Shown here in pieces: positions 20,801 through 28,506 of a stretch of 64,000 nt of DNA. Origin of the DNA: Lineus longissimus (lineage: Eukaryota; Nemertea; Pilidiophora; Heteronemertea; Lineidae); assembly GCF_910592395.1 (NCBI RefSeq), contig NC_088316.1, positions 5,332,001 to 5,396,000 of the forward strand, in the 5' to 3' direction. Position 1 is the stretch's first letter. Each line of letters opens with the position of its first letter. The notes beneath the pieces were generated by a model, which ran no database searches, was not told the DNA's origin, and saw only the letters and a list, made by a program, of their open reading frames with translations. Position numbers and translations under genes: made by a program.

Positions 20801-23210
20801 AACATCTGTTTTCAAAATTTTCTGGGGAAGGACCCCCAGAACCCCCGCCAAAACCGCCAAAGCTCGCGCTGTGCTCGAATTTTTCGGCTCAGGCCTTCAG
20901 CGAAATGGAATTTACGGTCAAACATTCCGACGGGCCTGCCTCTCCATCGCTACCAATACCATCAGCGAAGCTAGCTTTTATATCCTGGGGGGGGGGGGGG
21001 GGGGCAAAAGGTCCTCTGCGGGCCGGACAAAATACATTATTTTGCCATTTTTCGGCCAAAACTTGCATGAAAACCCATTTTTCAGAGTCATCAAGAAAGG
21101 CATTTGCCCCCCCCCCCCCCCTTAGCCCCCGCTAGATACGCCCATGCATACTATTACCAACTTTAGTAATAAGTGCCCACCAAGTTCGGGGTTACTCCAG
21201 ATGTGACCGATTCTTTACATGTCAACCTTGATATTCAGATTTTGCCGATTGCTTTGTACATGACACACATATTGGCCAATTATATGTGCCTTATTTCATA
21301 TGCCTCATATAGAACAGGTTCAGGTGTATATGTGCAATAACATGACACACAGATCCCGTTAGCCAAAGTGAACAACCTCACCTCACCTGGTCTATGCAAT
21401 TTCCATTAGTAGCTGATATTCAGATTTTCTGAGAGAAGCAAGGGCATTATCTGCTGTAATCAGAATTAGCCAATGTTTGCAGTCTCACCCCATGTACTCC
21501 AGGATGGAATTCCACAATATTTCCCATATTACCTAATCACCAATATTGAGGAAAAGCTGTTGTTTTCATTTTGGCTAACGTGATCTGGTGGTAATGATAG
21601 AAAACACAAAATGACTCTCATAATGTTTCTTTGGGGTTTACCTAATTTCTTATTTTAGCCTCTCCATCGCGCGACTCTTCAATTTCACCTCGAGCACTTA
21701 CTAAAAATCATGAAAATCGCATTGTGCTCTATGATTTCAAGAACAAGAGATTCTGGTAACACATTTTCGACAGTGTCATTGAGTACCCATGCCCATATGG
21801 CGACGGGGGACATTTACGCTTTGCTTGTTAATTACTGTATGTAGAATGGAAAATTTTCGGTTGCTCGATGATCACGCAAAGTACCTGTACATGCTGCAGG
21901 CCTCGAATTCGTACATTCATGACATTACGTGTGCTGATTTCTATCTGTACCAGTGGTGTAAGAAGACTTTGATATGATATACCTGACATGTGTCATTCCT
22001 GGAATGGTGGGATGGGTTCGTTAGGGGATTTTGTTCCATGCCAGACACCATTTCGTGCCCAGTTCAGTCATCACTGAATGCTCCCTATTCCGCTGAAAGC
22101 GGAACCATACAGTTTTTTTCAGTAAGCCGATAAATAAATGCCATGAAATATTAGGAGTTAGTTCATTTCTACCCCACGTGAACCTGAATGGCGCTGGTCA
22201 CGCATGCTGATGAGGTATTGCACTTATTTCGTTCCAGTTTATGTTCCTGCAAGGTGTAATCCAGCACACACCAATTTGTTATGCAACTTATACCTATCCC
22301 CAGTGGGCGATTGCGGTCGGATGGATGCTGGCTGCCTTATCATTTTTACCGATGCCAATTTTCGTGGTGAAAGTTTTGCTTTCTACTAAAGGGAGTTTCA
22401 AACAGGTAAGTCAAGACTATCTCCAGGCTTTGCCATTGGTAGCTGTTGCTTTGTGTTTGACAAGCACAATTTGATCTCTTCCGGTCTTCCGGGGTAAGTC
22501 GGAGCGATGCCTCCCATTGGGATATTAAAGTCAGGCGACGGTGTGCTACAAATTCGTTTGCACTCTATATGAAGCAGAGTTGACAGGTTCGATTTTTAAA
22601 GTTGCAATATAACCTCTCCGACCAAGCATGGAGGATCCGTCATACCTGAAATCCTATTCCTACGCCACTATTTAAATACTGAGTACTACTTTTTGAAACG
22701 TTCCAACGACATTTTTGAATAGGGACCGAGTCGAAATAGTTACTTATTGCGCTTTAATACAACTGACGAGATTAAACCAACTTAAAGGTATTGATCTCGG
22801 CTCCAAGTTGCAGAAATTTGATAAAACATGTACATTTATATCTTTGGAGTATTTAAGATCAAAAGTGTAGGATATAACATTTCAGTGACCCAGTGTTAAC
22901 GAACACCACGCAGGAGTGGTTTCTGTTAGCCGCTAATCAAGTACTATAAGTATTTTGAAATGTGTTAATTAATGATATATGTGTTGAGAATAGTAGAGAT
23001 ATTTGTTTTACATTGTATAGCTAATAAGTATTTTTTCAGAGGGTGGTCGACTCTGTTCAACCTGCGCCAGAGTGGGGGCCAGCATTACCTGCCCACAGGG
23101 AATTGTTTATTGCTACCCTGAGTGGCTCGAGAAGGAGAAGGATTCGGCCGTATATCAACGACACCATCGGATTTGGAGAGAATGGTACAGCTCTGGTGAA
23201 GATCGCCTAA
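2643..23210 (+). CDS. SLC6 sodium/chloride-dependent transporter, glycine-transporter type (13 exons, complete)
   Basis: Exons: 2643-2826, 3312-3443, 3909-4236, 6115-6247, 7270-7404, 8123-8226, 14813-14940, 15440-15552, 16185-16322, 16991-17090, 18169-18269, 22238-22405, 23040-23210. They total 1935 nt, all phases agree, and the product is 644 residues, normal for SLC6. The family are 12-TM plasma-membrane symporters that use Na+ and Cl- gradients to import amino acids or transmitters. Family marks seen: [14 protein letters not shown] in TM1 (42-55), GGGAFLIPY entering TM2, IYYNV in TM3, a Cys pair (146/155) in a large loop with several N-glycosylation sequons, [12 protein letters not shown] plus ASYNKFH in TM6, GLDSQ in TM8, and a C-terminal [18 protein letters not shown] and the TM6 tryptophan (W321) favour glycine-transporter kin. 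Odd points: TM7 has Gly348 where relatives have an Asn ion ligand, TM6 has Asn317 for the usual Leu, and intron 2 uses a GC donor. The substrate is not proven. Confidence 0.95.
3002..3330 (+). repeat. Tandem array of near-copies of the exon 2 splice acceptor
   Basis: The last 300 bp of intron 1 repeat a unit of the form CTCTCTGCTTTTCAG|GTnCCTTTCTTATTCCAT. AGs lie at 3021-3022, 3081-3082, 3115-3116, 3185-3186, 3228-3229, 3267-3268 and the real one at 3310-3311; one more copy has CG instead of AG (3146-3147). Spacing is mostly 31-43 bp. Each unit includes the first 15-20 bases of exon 2, so several units encode fragments like GADLIP, GPFLI and GVFLIS that mimic the real GAFLIPY. Confidence 0.85.
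3312..3443 (+). CDS. SLC6 exon 2: TM2 and following loop, GC donor
   Basis: It encodes GAFLIPY through [11 protein letters not shown]. Tyr68 matches the Cl- site tyrosine and Glu83 the conserved TM2 glutamate. The exon must end after AAAG at 3443 to keep frame with exon 3, so the donor is GCAGGT. The nearby GT at 3450 would shift the frame. Confidence 0.92.
3909..4236 (+). CDS. SLC6 exon 3: TM3 and large glycosylated extracellular loop
   Basis: TM3 carries IYYNVILAW. The loop holds Cys146 and Cys155, the expected disulfide, and about six N-x-S/T sequons. It ends SPSEEFW in phase 2 at a GTAAGT donor. Confidence 0.94.
4935..5900. mobile_element. Foldback element with about 200-bp inverted arms, TA-flanked
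   Basis: The left arm (4935 to about 5130) starts CAGTCCTTCAAAAAAGTAA. The right arm (about 5710 to 5900) is its reverse complement with few differences (ends TTTTTTGAAGGACTG). Both ends abut TA, as in Tc1/mariner target duplication. No transposase is readable in the middle. It sits in SLC6 intron 3. Confidence 0.8.
6115..6247 (+). CDS. SLC6 exon 4: TM4
   Basis: It encodes [18 protein letters not shown] and then a hydrophobic TM4, ending IKLSGK in phase 0 at GTAGGT. The upstream acceptor is CATATTTGCAG. Confidence 0.94.
7270..7404 (+). CDS. SLC6 exon 5: TM5 and RGVTLPGA loop
   Basis: Acceptor GGTTTTCCAG, donor GTAAGT, exactly 45 codons. The RGVTLPGA motif followed by KWEKLLDIQ resembles vertebrate GlyT2 more than monoamine or GABA carriers (family knowledge). 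Confidence 0.94.
7812..7917 (+). pseudogene. Decayed duplicate of SLC6 exon 6
   Basis: The 5' part reads GTGTGGGGTGATGCAGCATT against exon 6 GTATGGAGTGATGCAGCCTT, giving VWGDAAFHI against VWSDAAFQI. The segment matching ASYNKFH appears 67 nt in (69 nt in the real exon) as IASYSF in a shifted frame. The acceptor AG is lost (ATG precedes) and a stop follows in the first frame. It lies 311 bp upstream of the functional exon. It may be a dead mutually exclusive exon or a failed duplication. Confidence 0.6.
8123..8226 (+). CDS. SLC6 exon 6: TM6 substrate and ion site
   Basis: It encodes [12 protein letters not shown], then [10 protein letters not shown] and [11 protein letters not shown]. Gln312 and Ser316 match Cl-/Na1 ligands. 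Asn317 replaces the usual Leu. Trp321 matches the glycine-transporter tryptophan. Donor is AA|GTAGGT, phase 2. Confidence 0.94.
9153..9297 (+). repeat. Dispersed repeat, shared with 50223-50372 in inverted orientation
   Basis: This segment of SLC6 intron 6 matches the reverse complement of 50223-50372 over about 145 bp, including GTACGCGATGATGACGTG, GGACGTAACATCTA and GGAAACGCCCGATTCCC. The other copy lies inside the Mutator-like element at 48934-50618, so this may be a remnant of the same family. Confidence 0.75.
9388..10002. repeat. Three GACC/GGTC microsatellites with a common 20-bp flank
   Basis: TAACCGGAAAAACGCCGACC followed by (GACC)n occurs at about 9389-9436 on plus. The reverse complement, (GGTC)n then GGCGTTTTTCCGGTTA, occurs at about 9875-9902 and 9960-10001. 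The same flank abutting the repeat in opposite orientations points to a mobile or duplicated unit with a microsatellite end, not independent slippage. Confidence 0.7.
10836..12912 (+). mobile_element. pogo/Tigger-type DNA transposon with TIRs and TA target duplication
   Basis: The 5' end is TA|CAGGTTGTCTCATAAAA and the 3' end, reverse-complemented, is TA|CAGGGTGTCCATGAAAA. Both match the CAGGnTGTCC start of Tigger elements. The element is 2077 bp, in SLC6 intron 6, same strand as the host gene. It contains a (C)20 tract near 10880 and one transposase ORF. A TA follows at 12913-12914. Confidence 0.85.
11197..12591 (+). pseudogene. pogo-like DDE transposase, inactivated
   Basis: The ATG at 11197 gives [13 protein letters not shown]. 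The first stop is TGA at 12400-12402, and the same frame continues 62 more codons to TAA (12589-12591) with the acidic tail usual in this family. The N-terminal region has helix-turn-helix character ([10 protein letters not shown] to ETFRRW). The DDE_1 core has [11 protein letters not shown] with Asp202 and the third acid in [15 protein letters not shown] (Asp346). The second catalytic position, normally Asp after a hydrophobic strand, is His315 (CAC at 12139). Both the TGA and the D-to-H change are single-base differences, so the element looks young but dead. An AATAAA lies at 12613. A start at 11107 is possible in the same frame but less likely. Confidence 0.85.
12903..12990. repeat. Short repeated GGACACYCTRTACA motif at the element edge
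   Basis: GGACACCCTGTACACTA (12903), GGACACCCTATACACTA (12927) and GGACACTCAGTACAATG (12972) recur within 90 bp. The first is the Tigger 3' end. The others may be remnants of earlier insertions or slippage copies. Confidence 0.55.
14813..14940 (+). CDS. SLC6 exon 7: TM7
   Basis: Acceptor GATTATTTCCAG, donor GTAAGG. It encodes [18 protein letters not shown] and [15 protein letters not shown]. Counting from the CY pair, Gly348 aligns without gaps to the Asn that ligates Na1 and Cl- in characterised SLC6 proteins. Confidence 0.94.
15440..15552 (+). CDS. SLC6 exon 8: TM8 with GLDSQ
   Basis: It encodes [17 protein letters not shown] through FLVGLDSQ. Asp417 and Ser418 match Na2-site ligands. Acceptor CATGTGCTTTAG, donor GTGAGT. 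Confidence 0.94.
15833..15905. repeat. Fragment of a dispersed element with (AAT)n end
   Basis: (AATAAT)n is followed by GAGTCTTTTATATAGCAC and GCTCAAAGCGCTTTGGGAT. This resembles the 3' ends of retroposons common in marine invertebrates, here probably in reverse orientation. It lies in SLC6 intron 8. Confidence 0.5.
16185..16322 (+). CDS. SLC6 exon 9: end of TM8 to TM9
   Basis: 46 codons, [16 protein letters not shown] then TM9 ending GVPCIMQ. Acceptor TTATTTACAG, donor GTAAGC, phase 0 on both sides. Confidence 0.94.
16991..17090 (+). CDS. SLC6 exon 10: TM10
   Basis: It encodes [17 protein letters not shown] and on to ISWIYG. Acceptor CTACTTTCAG, donor GTAAAC, ends in phase 1. Confidence 0.93.
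17328..17615 (+). repeat. Dispersed repeat, uninterrupted paralogue of the segment around 48.5-48.9 kb
   Basis: It matches the reverse complement of about 48490-48933: AATAGACTCCGCTGTGC, CTATTTTTAGGGATCACC, GAATGGAGAAGTGGACAGC and CTCATCTCGTGGTTTATTA are shared, with a gap in the 17-kb copy. It spans the site where the Mutator-like element sits in the other copy, and so shows the empty site. Confidence 0.75.
18169..18269 (+). CDS. SLC6 exon 11: IL5 and start of TM11
   Basis: It encodes [17 protein letters not shown] and [14 protein letters not shown], the typical DIE-MIGY signature. Acceptor TTCTCCCACAG, donor GTAAGT, ends in phase 0. Confidence 0.94.
18797..18872. repeat. GCTCGCC heptamer array, copy 1
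   Basis: After CCCGTCCGTCTGCAGTGCC comes a run of GCTCGCC units interrupted by GCTCGGT. A longer array with the same leading sequence lies at 20109-20196. Both run directly into the same 300-bp satellite unit, so the arrays were probably copied with it. Confidence 0.8.
20109..20196. repeat. GCTCGCC heptamer array, copy 2
   Basis: Longer version of the array at 18797-18872, with the same leader and the same GCTCGGT variant before the satellite unit. Confidence 0.8.
20287..20452 (+). mobile_element. Retroposon 3' end with (TTATG)n tail inserted in a satellite copy
   Basis: Other satellite copies read GTGTCGCGATGTAAAATC. Here about 166 bp sit between GTGTCGC and ATGTAAAATC, ending AATAAATTATG then repeats of TTATG. 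The microsatellite tail and lack of coding sequence fit a 5'-truncated LINE or a SINE. Confidence 0.75.
20716..22237. other. Rest of SLC6 intron 11; no further gene
   Basis: It contains G and C homopolymers (about 20988-21004 and 21108-21120) flanking about 120 bp. No ORF here shows domain character. The acceptor of exon 12 (TTCGTTCCAG) closes it. Confidence 0.5.
22238..22405 (+). CDS. SLC6 exon 12: TM11-TM12
   Basis: 56 codons from [12 protein letters not shown] through [13 protein letters not shown] to KGSFKQ. Donor GTAAGT. The YP-W-GW pattern between TM11 and TM12 is typical of the family. Confidence 0.94.
23040..23210 (+). CDS. SLC6 exon 13: cytoplasmic C-terminus and stop
   Basis: Acceptor TATTTTTTCAG. 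It encodes [17 protein letters not shown] and AHR, then an Arg-rich tail (SRRRRIRPY) and TAA at 23208-23210. AATAAA sites follow at 23287 (inside the MITE) and 23638. Confidence 0.93.
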   Translation, partial: RVVDSVQPAPEWGPALPAHRELFIATLSGSRRRRIRPYINDTIGFGENGTALVKIA

Positions 23211-23276
23211 TCAAAAGACTTGCTAAAATGTATGACAACTCGGCAAAGGTGATACGTTACACTTCAGCGCATTCAT

Positions 23277-23394
23277 TGGGGATATGAATAAAGGCAAGAA
23301 AATGCTTTTACTTCTATTTTCTACAGAAAGGCCTTGTGTGAATGTACATAGAATCTTAGATAAAAGCATTTGCTTGTTTTTATTCATATCACCC
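23277..23394. mobile_element. 118-bp MITE, copy 1, between the convergent genes
   Basis: The ends are GGATATGAATAAA and TTTATTCATATCACC; the inner arms AATGCTTTTA and TAAAAGCATT also pair. A close relative is at 57872-57989. The inverted ends give an AATAAA on each strand (23287-23292 plus; 23379-23384 minus), placed downstream of the SLC6 stop and of the stop of the minus-strand gene. Confidence 0.85.
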
Positions 23395-23637
23395 ATGGGT
23401 TGCTCCCGGCCGGAAAGTACTTCAAATTGAACAAGCCTTTCAATGCGGAGTATTTCACGACGCAGACAATCCAATTCGGCGTGATCATCATTTAAGACTG
23501 TGCATGTCCATGATTCACCAACTGCCGGTGCAGGATGGGAGATCAGAGATCATCATGTTCGAAAATCTTGGTCTGTGAATGAACGAAGCTAAATGAATTA
23601 AAAAAGCAAAATGTATCGTGTTGTAACTTTTACTAAT

Positions 23638-23643
23638 AATAAA
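23638..23643 (+). terminator. Candidate polyadenylation signal of the SLC6 gene
   Basis: AATAAA 428 bp after the TAA and 29 bp before the convergent gene's stop codon. The MITE offers an earlier alternative at 23287. Confidence 0.45.
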
Positions 23644-23671
23644 GCTTAGCCGTATACACTGTGTGTGATCA

Positions 23672-24214
23672 TTAATGAATTCTTAAAGGTCTCCAAATGG
23701 AGAAAACTGCCACTGCAAACGCAAATACCGAGAACATACTTCTTAAGCTGCCCGATGCCTTTGTCGACTCGGCTTTTGCCTTTTCCGCCTCCAGCAGATG
23801 CCGTTTCAACGCTCCATTCTCCGTCTTTAACTCTGCAATAGTACGGTCATATTTTGTTCTCGCCTCTACCCTTTCACGTTCCAAATCAACTTCTGATTCA
23901 AGCTCACTAGCTTCAAGTTTCCGCTTGTATTCGTCGACTAATTTTGTCAACCGCTCCTTTTCTTTACAATAATTTTCGTGTTCTTCTTCGGCACGGACTT
24001 TCTCGTGCTCGTGTTGTTGTTTTGTCGCCACTAACTCCTCAACAACAACTTTCACTTCGCCCTCAAGTTTCTCCTTTTCTTCTTCCATCAGTCGTTTCTC
24101 ATCATTTAAGACTTCCAAAACTGACCTTGAAATAATCCCTTCGGAAAACAGTTCAATGGATAGCTTGTTGTTGGCCTGTTGTGCGGCGTTAAGTTCGTAT
24201 GTGAGACTGGCAAC
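23672..24214 (-). CDS. Coiled-coil gene exon 4: coil, C-terminal anchor, stop
   Basis: The acceptor on minus is CACATATAG. The frame is open for 180 codons to TAA at 23672-23674. It starts VASLTYELNAAQQANNKLS and ends in the hydrophobic tail. Confidence 0.82.
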   Translation of the reverse strand, partial: VASLTYELNAAQQANNKLSIELFSEGIISRSVLEVLNDEKRLMEEEKEKLEGEVKVVVEELVATKQQHEHEKVRAEEEHENYCKEKERLTKLVDEYKRKLEASELESEVDLERERVEARTKYDRTIAELKTENGALKRHLLEAEKAKAESTKASGSLRSMFSVFAFAVAVFSIWRPLRIH

Positions 24215-27200
24215 CTATATGTGGAAGAAAGGTGAAAATGCACTTGGGTTCGAAACTGAATGCAGGCTCTACTGTTTTAAACTGCCAGTTTGCTGCTGTT
24301 GTTTATGCTGAAATGTTTGCAACTGTTAAGGCGTTTTCCATTTTTCGATACTTTTTCACCCGATATCGTTGGTCAGTGACCAAACTAAACACGTACACTG
24401 TTGATACACCTGTTGTACTTGTTTTTAAATTCTCAAGACGGTGTTCTACTGATGTCTTGCGTGACTGATGCTGACAAAACGGGAGCAAAAATCCTACGTT
24501 ACACCAACCTCATTTGATTCTGAATATAATGGGTCGATTGATGTTTCATTGGTGACATGATACTTAACAGCAAAAAATACATAAGCGAGCCTTATATATT
24601 TTTAAATGTTTTTTGCTCATGCTAAAGCTAACGCAGGAAAGGATTTCAAACAAACTTTAAAAAAAGTTAATGTCAGCTTCTTGCACATGCAGCTTTTATT
24701 TGTTTAATCTACATGACTGTGTATAACTACGGTGGCTTGACATGATTTTTTTTTCAGGAAATATCTCGATCGATGGACTCATTGTCTCGAGCGATCAAGA
24801 TAATATCTCGAGCGATCGAGAAAGTAAGTCCATCGAACGATATATTTTTTCCTGAAAATAACGTTCATGTTGAAAAAAAATTCTGTGATGTCCTTTCCCA
24901 GCCATCGTATGTCCACATTCACTAACAAGGAGAGATTGATGTTTAGGGCTGTTGTCGACTTGTATAAGTTGTATCGGTTTCATGTCCCTTATAAGTACTA
25001 CAAAAAAACTAACTTCTAATTATATGATTAACAAACTTTATAAATGAAAATATAATTACTTACTTTGTTTTCGTATTTTTTTCCAATGTTTAAAGCCTCG
25101 ATGTACTTGTTTTTCCAAACTTTATTCTGAAAGGGGGTGATACAATCTGTTAATCGGTTATTATATGAGGGGTACCTGTCCTTATGTACCCTTAAAAAGG
25201 CCCCACACCGAATCCCGACAGGCAATTTAGGCAAATCTCCATGCAGTTTTCCAATTCGTGCTGCAAGATGGGCGGTGTCTGTCCCGAGAGTCCCCAGTCG
25301 ATGAGCTCTCCACCCCCCACTCGGTGTGATGTTTTCTATGGTTCCCAATATCACACACAGTATTTCTCTTTGAACAGTTTTGGGGAAGATTACATTTTTT
25401 TCCTTTTTAATGGGGAACACACATAAGTCTGCCAGAAGCATGTCATTCTTCATTACTATCGTTTCTAAAACAATCGGGGGGGACACTCAGAATATGAATG
25501 AGACATGTACAATGTACTGTGCTTCCTTTTATAGGAGATCGCTAGATGACAGAGTCGCTAGTATCTGTGTCCCGCCTTTTTTCCACTTCTACCGACAACG
25601 CACGTACGCGTTGATACGGCCTTGTTATATTTTGCTTTTCTATCATTTTCATGCATCCCAACCGAACCAACAAAGCTTTTGCTTTTCTATGTCGCATGTG
25701 CTGTGCGATTCAATCATCCACTCAGTGCGATTGCGATAACGTATGCAACACAGCTTTGTTATTTTATGCTTCTCTGCAACCAAACCGAATCAACAATGCT
25801 TCTACTATGCTCAACCAGCGCTACAACCTAAACATTTCTCGCAGAATGGTACCCATTTATACACCTAGAGGGGGGGGGTGTTCACTTGAAAGAGGCGAAT
25901 AGACAGAGAGACCTGCCCACAGTCTCACGCCGACAGTGGAGATAAAGGCAAGGTTCTTATGAACGCTAGTCGTGAGTCAAAGCCATTACACCACAGCGGG
26001 TTCTGGCAGAAATCAACATCAGCAACGCCGGTTCTGGACAGGGAGGGAGGTACACTCTCTTTACTCCGCAGATCCCTTAGCGCCGAGTGATCCCTTAGCA
26101 CCTGATAGTTAGGGAGTATCGAACTCACCTCTGCAGCTAGGGAAAAGATGGTATCATTTTGTTTGCTGTACTCGGCCGCGTCACCTGGAAGAAAAAGGCA
26201 TTGTTATATGACAACTGCAAATCCTTGCACCTCAACGTCCATGTGAACGGGCAATAGGCTGCAGTCCACTGGCTGTGGTGAGGTATTATCATATATTTTT
26301 TTATCCTTTGTTTTTTAAACTTTGAATTGATTTAACGTAATGCTGACCATCAGAATTACTTTTGAGAGATTTATTTTTTACCCTAAAACACTGTATTTGC
26401 ATTTTCTGGCAAAGAAATATGTCTGTAGTGCCAGTGCCAGCGTGCCAGTGCCAGCCTGTCAGTGCCAGCGTTCCAGTGCCAGCGTGCCAGTGCCAGCGTG
26501 CCAATGCCAGGTATTGAACCAACCCATCACCCTCGGCCGCTGGCCTCGGGCGATATCACATTCCTCGGACCAGAAAGATCCATCCTGCAAGACATATCAT
26601 AGCCCTCGACAAAGGGTTATGTTTGATGAATGATGGTCGGTTCAATAAATTATCTGAAAGTATTATATTTCAGCGAGTATAGCAGTCTTCGATGTCACCC
26701 TGGAAGTAGTGTTCTTTCCTTGCACATGGCCAAGGATTAATAAATGGTTATGTAAATACCGATGGCCTTATAACTCATAAGAAATTTAAAGCGCATGGTA
26801 TAATGATTTGTCCCCGGGACACTCTATCCTCATCCTGAAGATCTGGTCAACACTCGGCACTATCGACCGAGCTTATGCCCGGAATAAACCCACACGCTTC
26901 CAGCGCGAATGCCGGCTGTTTACTGATATCACAACATCCCGCCGTTCGATGATAAATGTGTACCACCTATGTCTCAGTGAATACAAACTGCTCGATCTAT
27001 AGTTACTCTGAATAAGTCACATTTCATTCATTCCGTACTTTAATTGACACTAATGTTGTTATTTTGTGCTATCTATTGACGTTTTTTCCCATCGCGGGGC
27101 GGGGGAGGATGATTGCTCCTTACGAGATCGTGTATTGGATCATGTAAGAAAAAAAAATTCCGCACGTGCCTCCGATGAAATTTCAGCCAATGAGTGCGCG

Positions 27201-28472
27201 TTTTAGATACGGTGATTGTTTTCAATAGTGACTGAGTTTCTAGGAAAGATGTAGAGCCTTTTTAATTAGGCGGAGTAAATTCGTCCGCCTCGTCCCGCGA
27301 ATAACCATCGGTTTATTCCAGGGTCAGTAACGAATGCGAGGGGTGGAGAAATCGACTGACTGCATTTTCGAGGATGCTCTATCCTAGAACAATAAAAACA
27401 ATTGCACCTTTGAAAGGCTTGCGATGTTTCTGTTTCGGACGGTTCCCCTTATCCTAATAGGGTACGCTAGAAAACAAGAATAAGTTACATGCTTTTCTGC
27501 CTCTCTTTGAATTATACCATCAGGAGCTACATTCACGAATCGATTTGCTGATTTCTCGAGCACATCTCGAGCACATCAGAATTATTTGAATTTTAATCAA
27601 CCCTTGAAGTTTCAAGATGCCTATTGAATCTCATAATTATTTTGGCAGTATCTTATCTGGAAATACTGAGCTATTGGGAACATTCATGAAAACGTGAACG
27701 AATTTAAAAGTTTGAAATGCCCTGGAAAAGAATTGTCAAATGGGGGGGGGGGGGCATCGAATTTATTATGCGCCTGTTTATCGCTGCTTTATTGAAGGCC
27801 ATGGTCTCTTCAGTGGTAAATCTAGGAGTCGCCTTATCCCGGCTATTTTCGTCGGAGAGCAGCCATGTTTAAGGCGCCTGGGGCATGTTGGGGAGACTTG
27901 CCCCAGAAGCGAATAACTACTTCTATGTTTAGCTTTCAGAATCAGATGCCTGGAAAAAGCATTTGTAGAAATTTGTAGAAATTTAATTGTGGCAATTTTA
28001 GACTGCATACCCAGAGTCTCTCACTCTTTGCCTGAAACTCAACACGAGAAACACCATGATTTGTTAAAGTAACTAGACATGTAGGATGTCTTTCGCCTTT
28101 ACTTGTTTTAAAGCTAAACGCGAGATCTATCTAGGGCCCAAGCGATATAGGCCTGCTCCCGTGGTACACGCCGCGAACCAGACGGGACGACCTTTTTAAA
28201 AAGTGTTTTTGCTATAATGACAATCATGAAGAAAAAAAATATCATTTCATACCTCTAAGACCTTTCAAAGCAGCTAGTTGCATTCTGTTGTGGAGTTTAC
28301 CACCCGTTCTACCCCAGAAATAGTGCTCGGACTTGGTCCTTTGAGCCGTTTTGATTGGTTTACTCAAAATGTTGTCCATTTTTTGTTTTAAGTGTGGAAT
28401 TTCAAAAGAGGAAATAAAAATACCGACAGCGTTTTTCCTGTGCGTCAAGTTGCTATGTCCCGACGTTGTCAT
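23672..28472 (-). CDS. Tail-anchored coiled-coil protein, family not recognised (4 exons)
   Basis: Exons in transcript order: 28472-28253, 26184-26129, 25126-25064, 24214-23672; 882 nt, 293 residues. All junctions have AG acceptors and GTATGA, GTGAGT and GTAAGT donors, and the phases join (LRG-DAAEYS, AAE-NKVW, ENK-VASL). Residues 1-73 form a basic, unfamiliar N-terminal region (MTTSGHSNLTHRKNAVGIF). From about residue 145 to 265 the protein is a long E/K/L heptad-like coiled coil. The last 21 residues hold a hydrophobic stretch (FSVFAFAVAVFSIW) followed by RPLRIH, the layout of a C-terminally anchored membrane protein on ER, Golgi or mitochondria. No homologue was recognised, so the function is unknown. 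It is convergent with the SLC6 gene, with only 29 bp between its stop codon and the SLC6 AATAAA. Confidence 0.8.
24751..24858. mobile_element. Small hairpin element in an intron of the coiled-coil gene
   Basis: TTTTCAGGAAATATCTCGAT at the left pairs with the right end ATATTTTTTCCTGAAAA, and GATGGACT with AGTCCATC. Between them TCTCGAGCGATC occurs twice. No ORF. A MITE remnant is the simplest reading. Confidence 0.6.
25064..25126 (-). CDS. Coiled-coil gene exon 3
   Basis: Exactly 21 codons, NKVWKNKYIEALNIGKKY then ENK, between CCTTTCAG and GTAAGT on the minus strand. Confidence 0.78.
26129..26184 (-). CDS. Coiled-coil gene exon 2
   Basis: 56 nt: completes a Gly codon and encodes DAAEYSKQNDTIFSLAAE. 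Acceptor TTTTTCTTCCAG, donor GTGAGT on the minus strand. The small size makes it the exon most in need of transcript support. Confidence 0.75.
26429..26512. repeat. CCAGTGCCAGCGTG minisatellite
   Basis: About seven degenerate units of GTGCCAGnGTnCCA in an intron of the coiled-coil gene. The ORFs seen on both strands are translations of the repeat. Confidence 0.85.
28253..28472 (-). CDS. Coiled-coil gene exon 1: start codon
   Basis: The ATG is at 28470-28472 on minus. The frame runs 73 codons and ends in phase 1 at AGAG|GTATGA; the alternative AAAG|GTCTTA is a weaker donor and breaks phase. It contains SSFEIPHLKQKMDNIL and SEHYFWGRTGGKL. Confidence 0.75.
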
Positions 28473-28488
28473 GGACCGACCATGAACG

Positions 28489-28506
28489 TGACGTCACATG
28501 ACGTCA
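28489..28506. promoter_or_regulatory. Two perfect CRE palindromes 17 bp upstream of the coiled-coil gene ATG
   Basis: TGACGTCA occurs at 28489-28496 and again at 28499-28506, centre to centre 10 bp, one helical turn. TGACGTCA is the full consensus for CREB/ATF bZIP factors. The tight pairing near the start codon suggests a core promoter site. The transcription start is not known. Confidence 0.6.
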
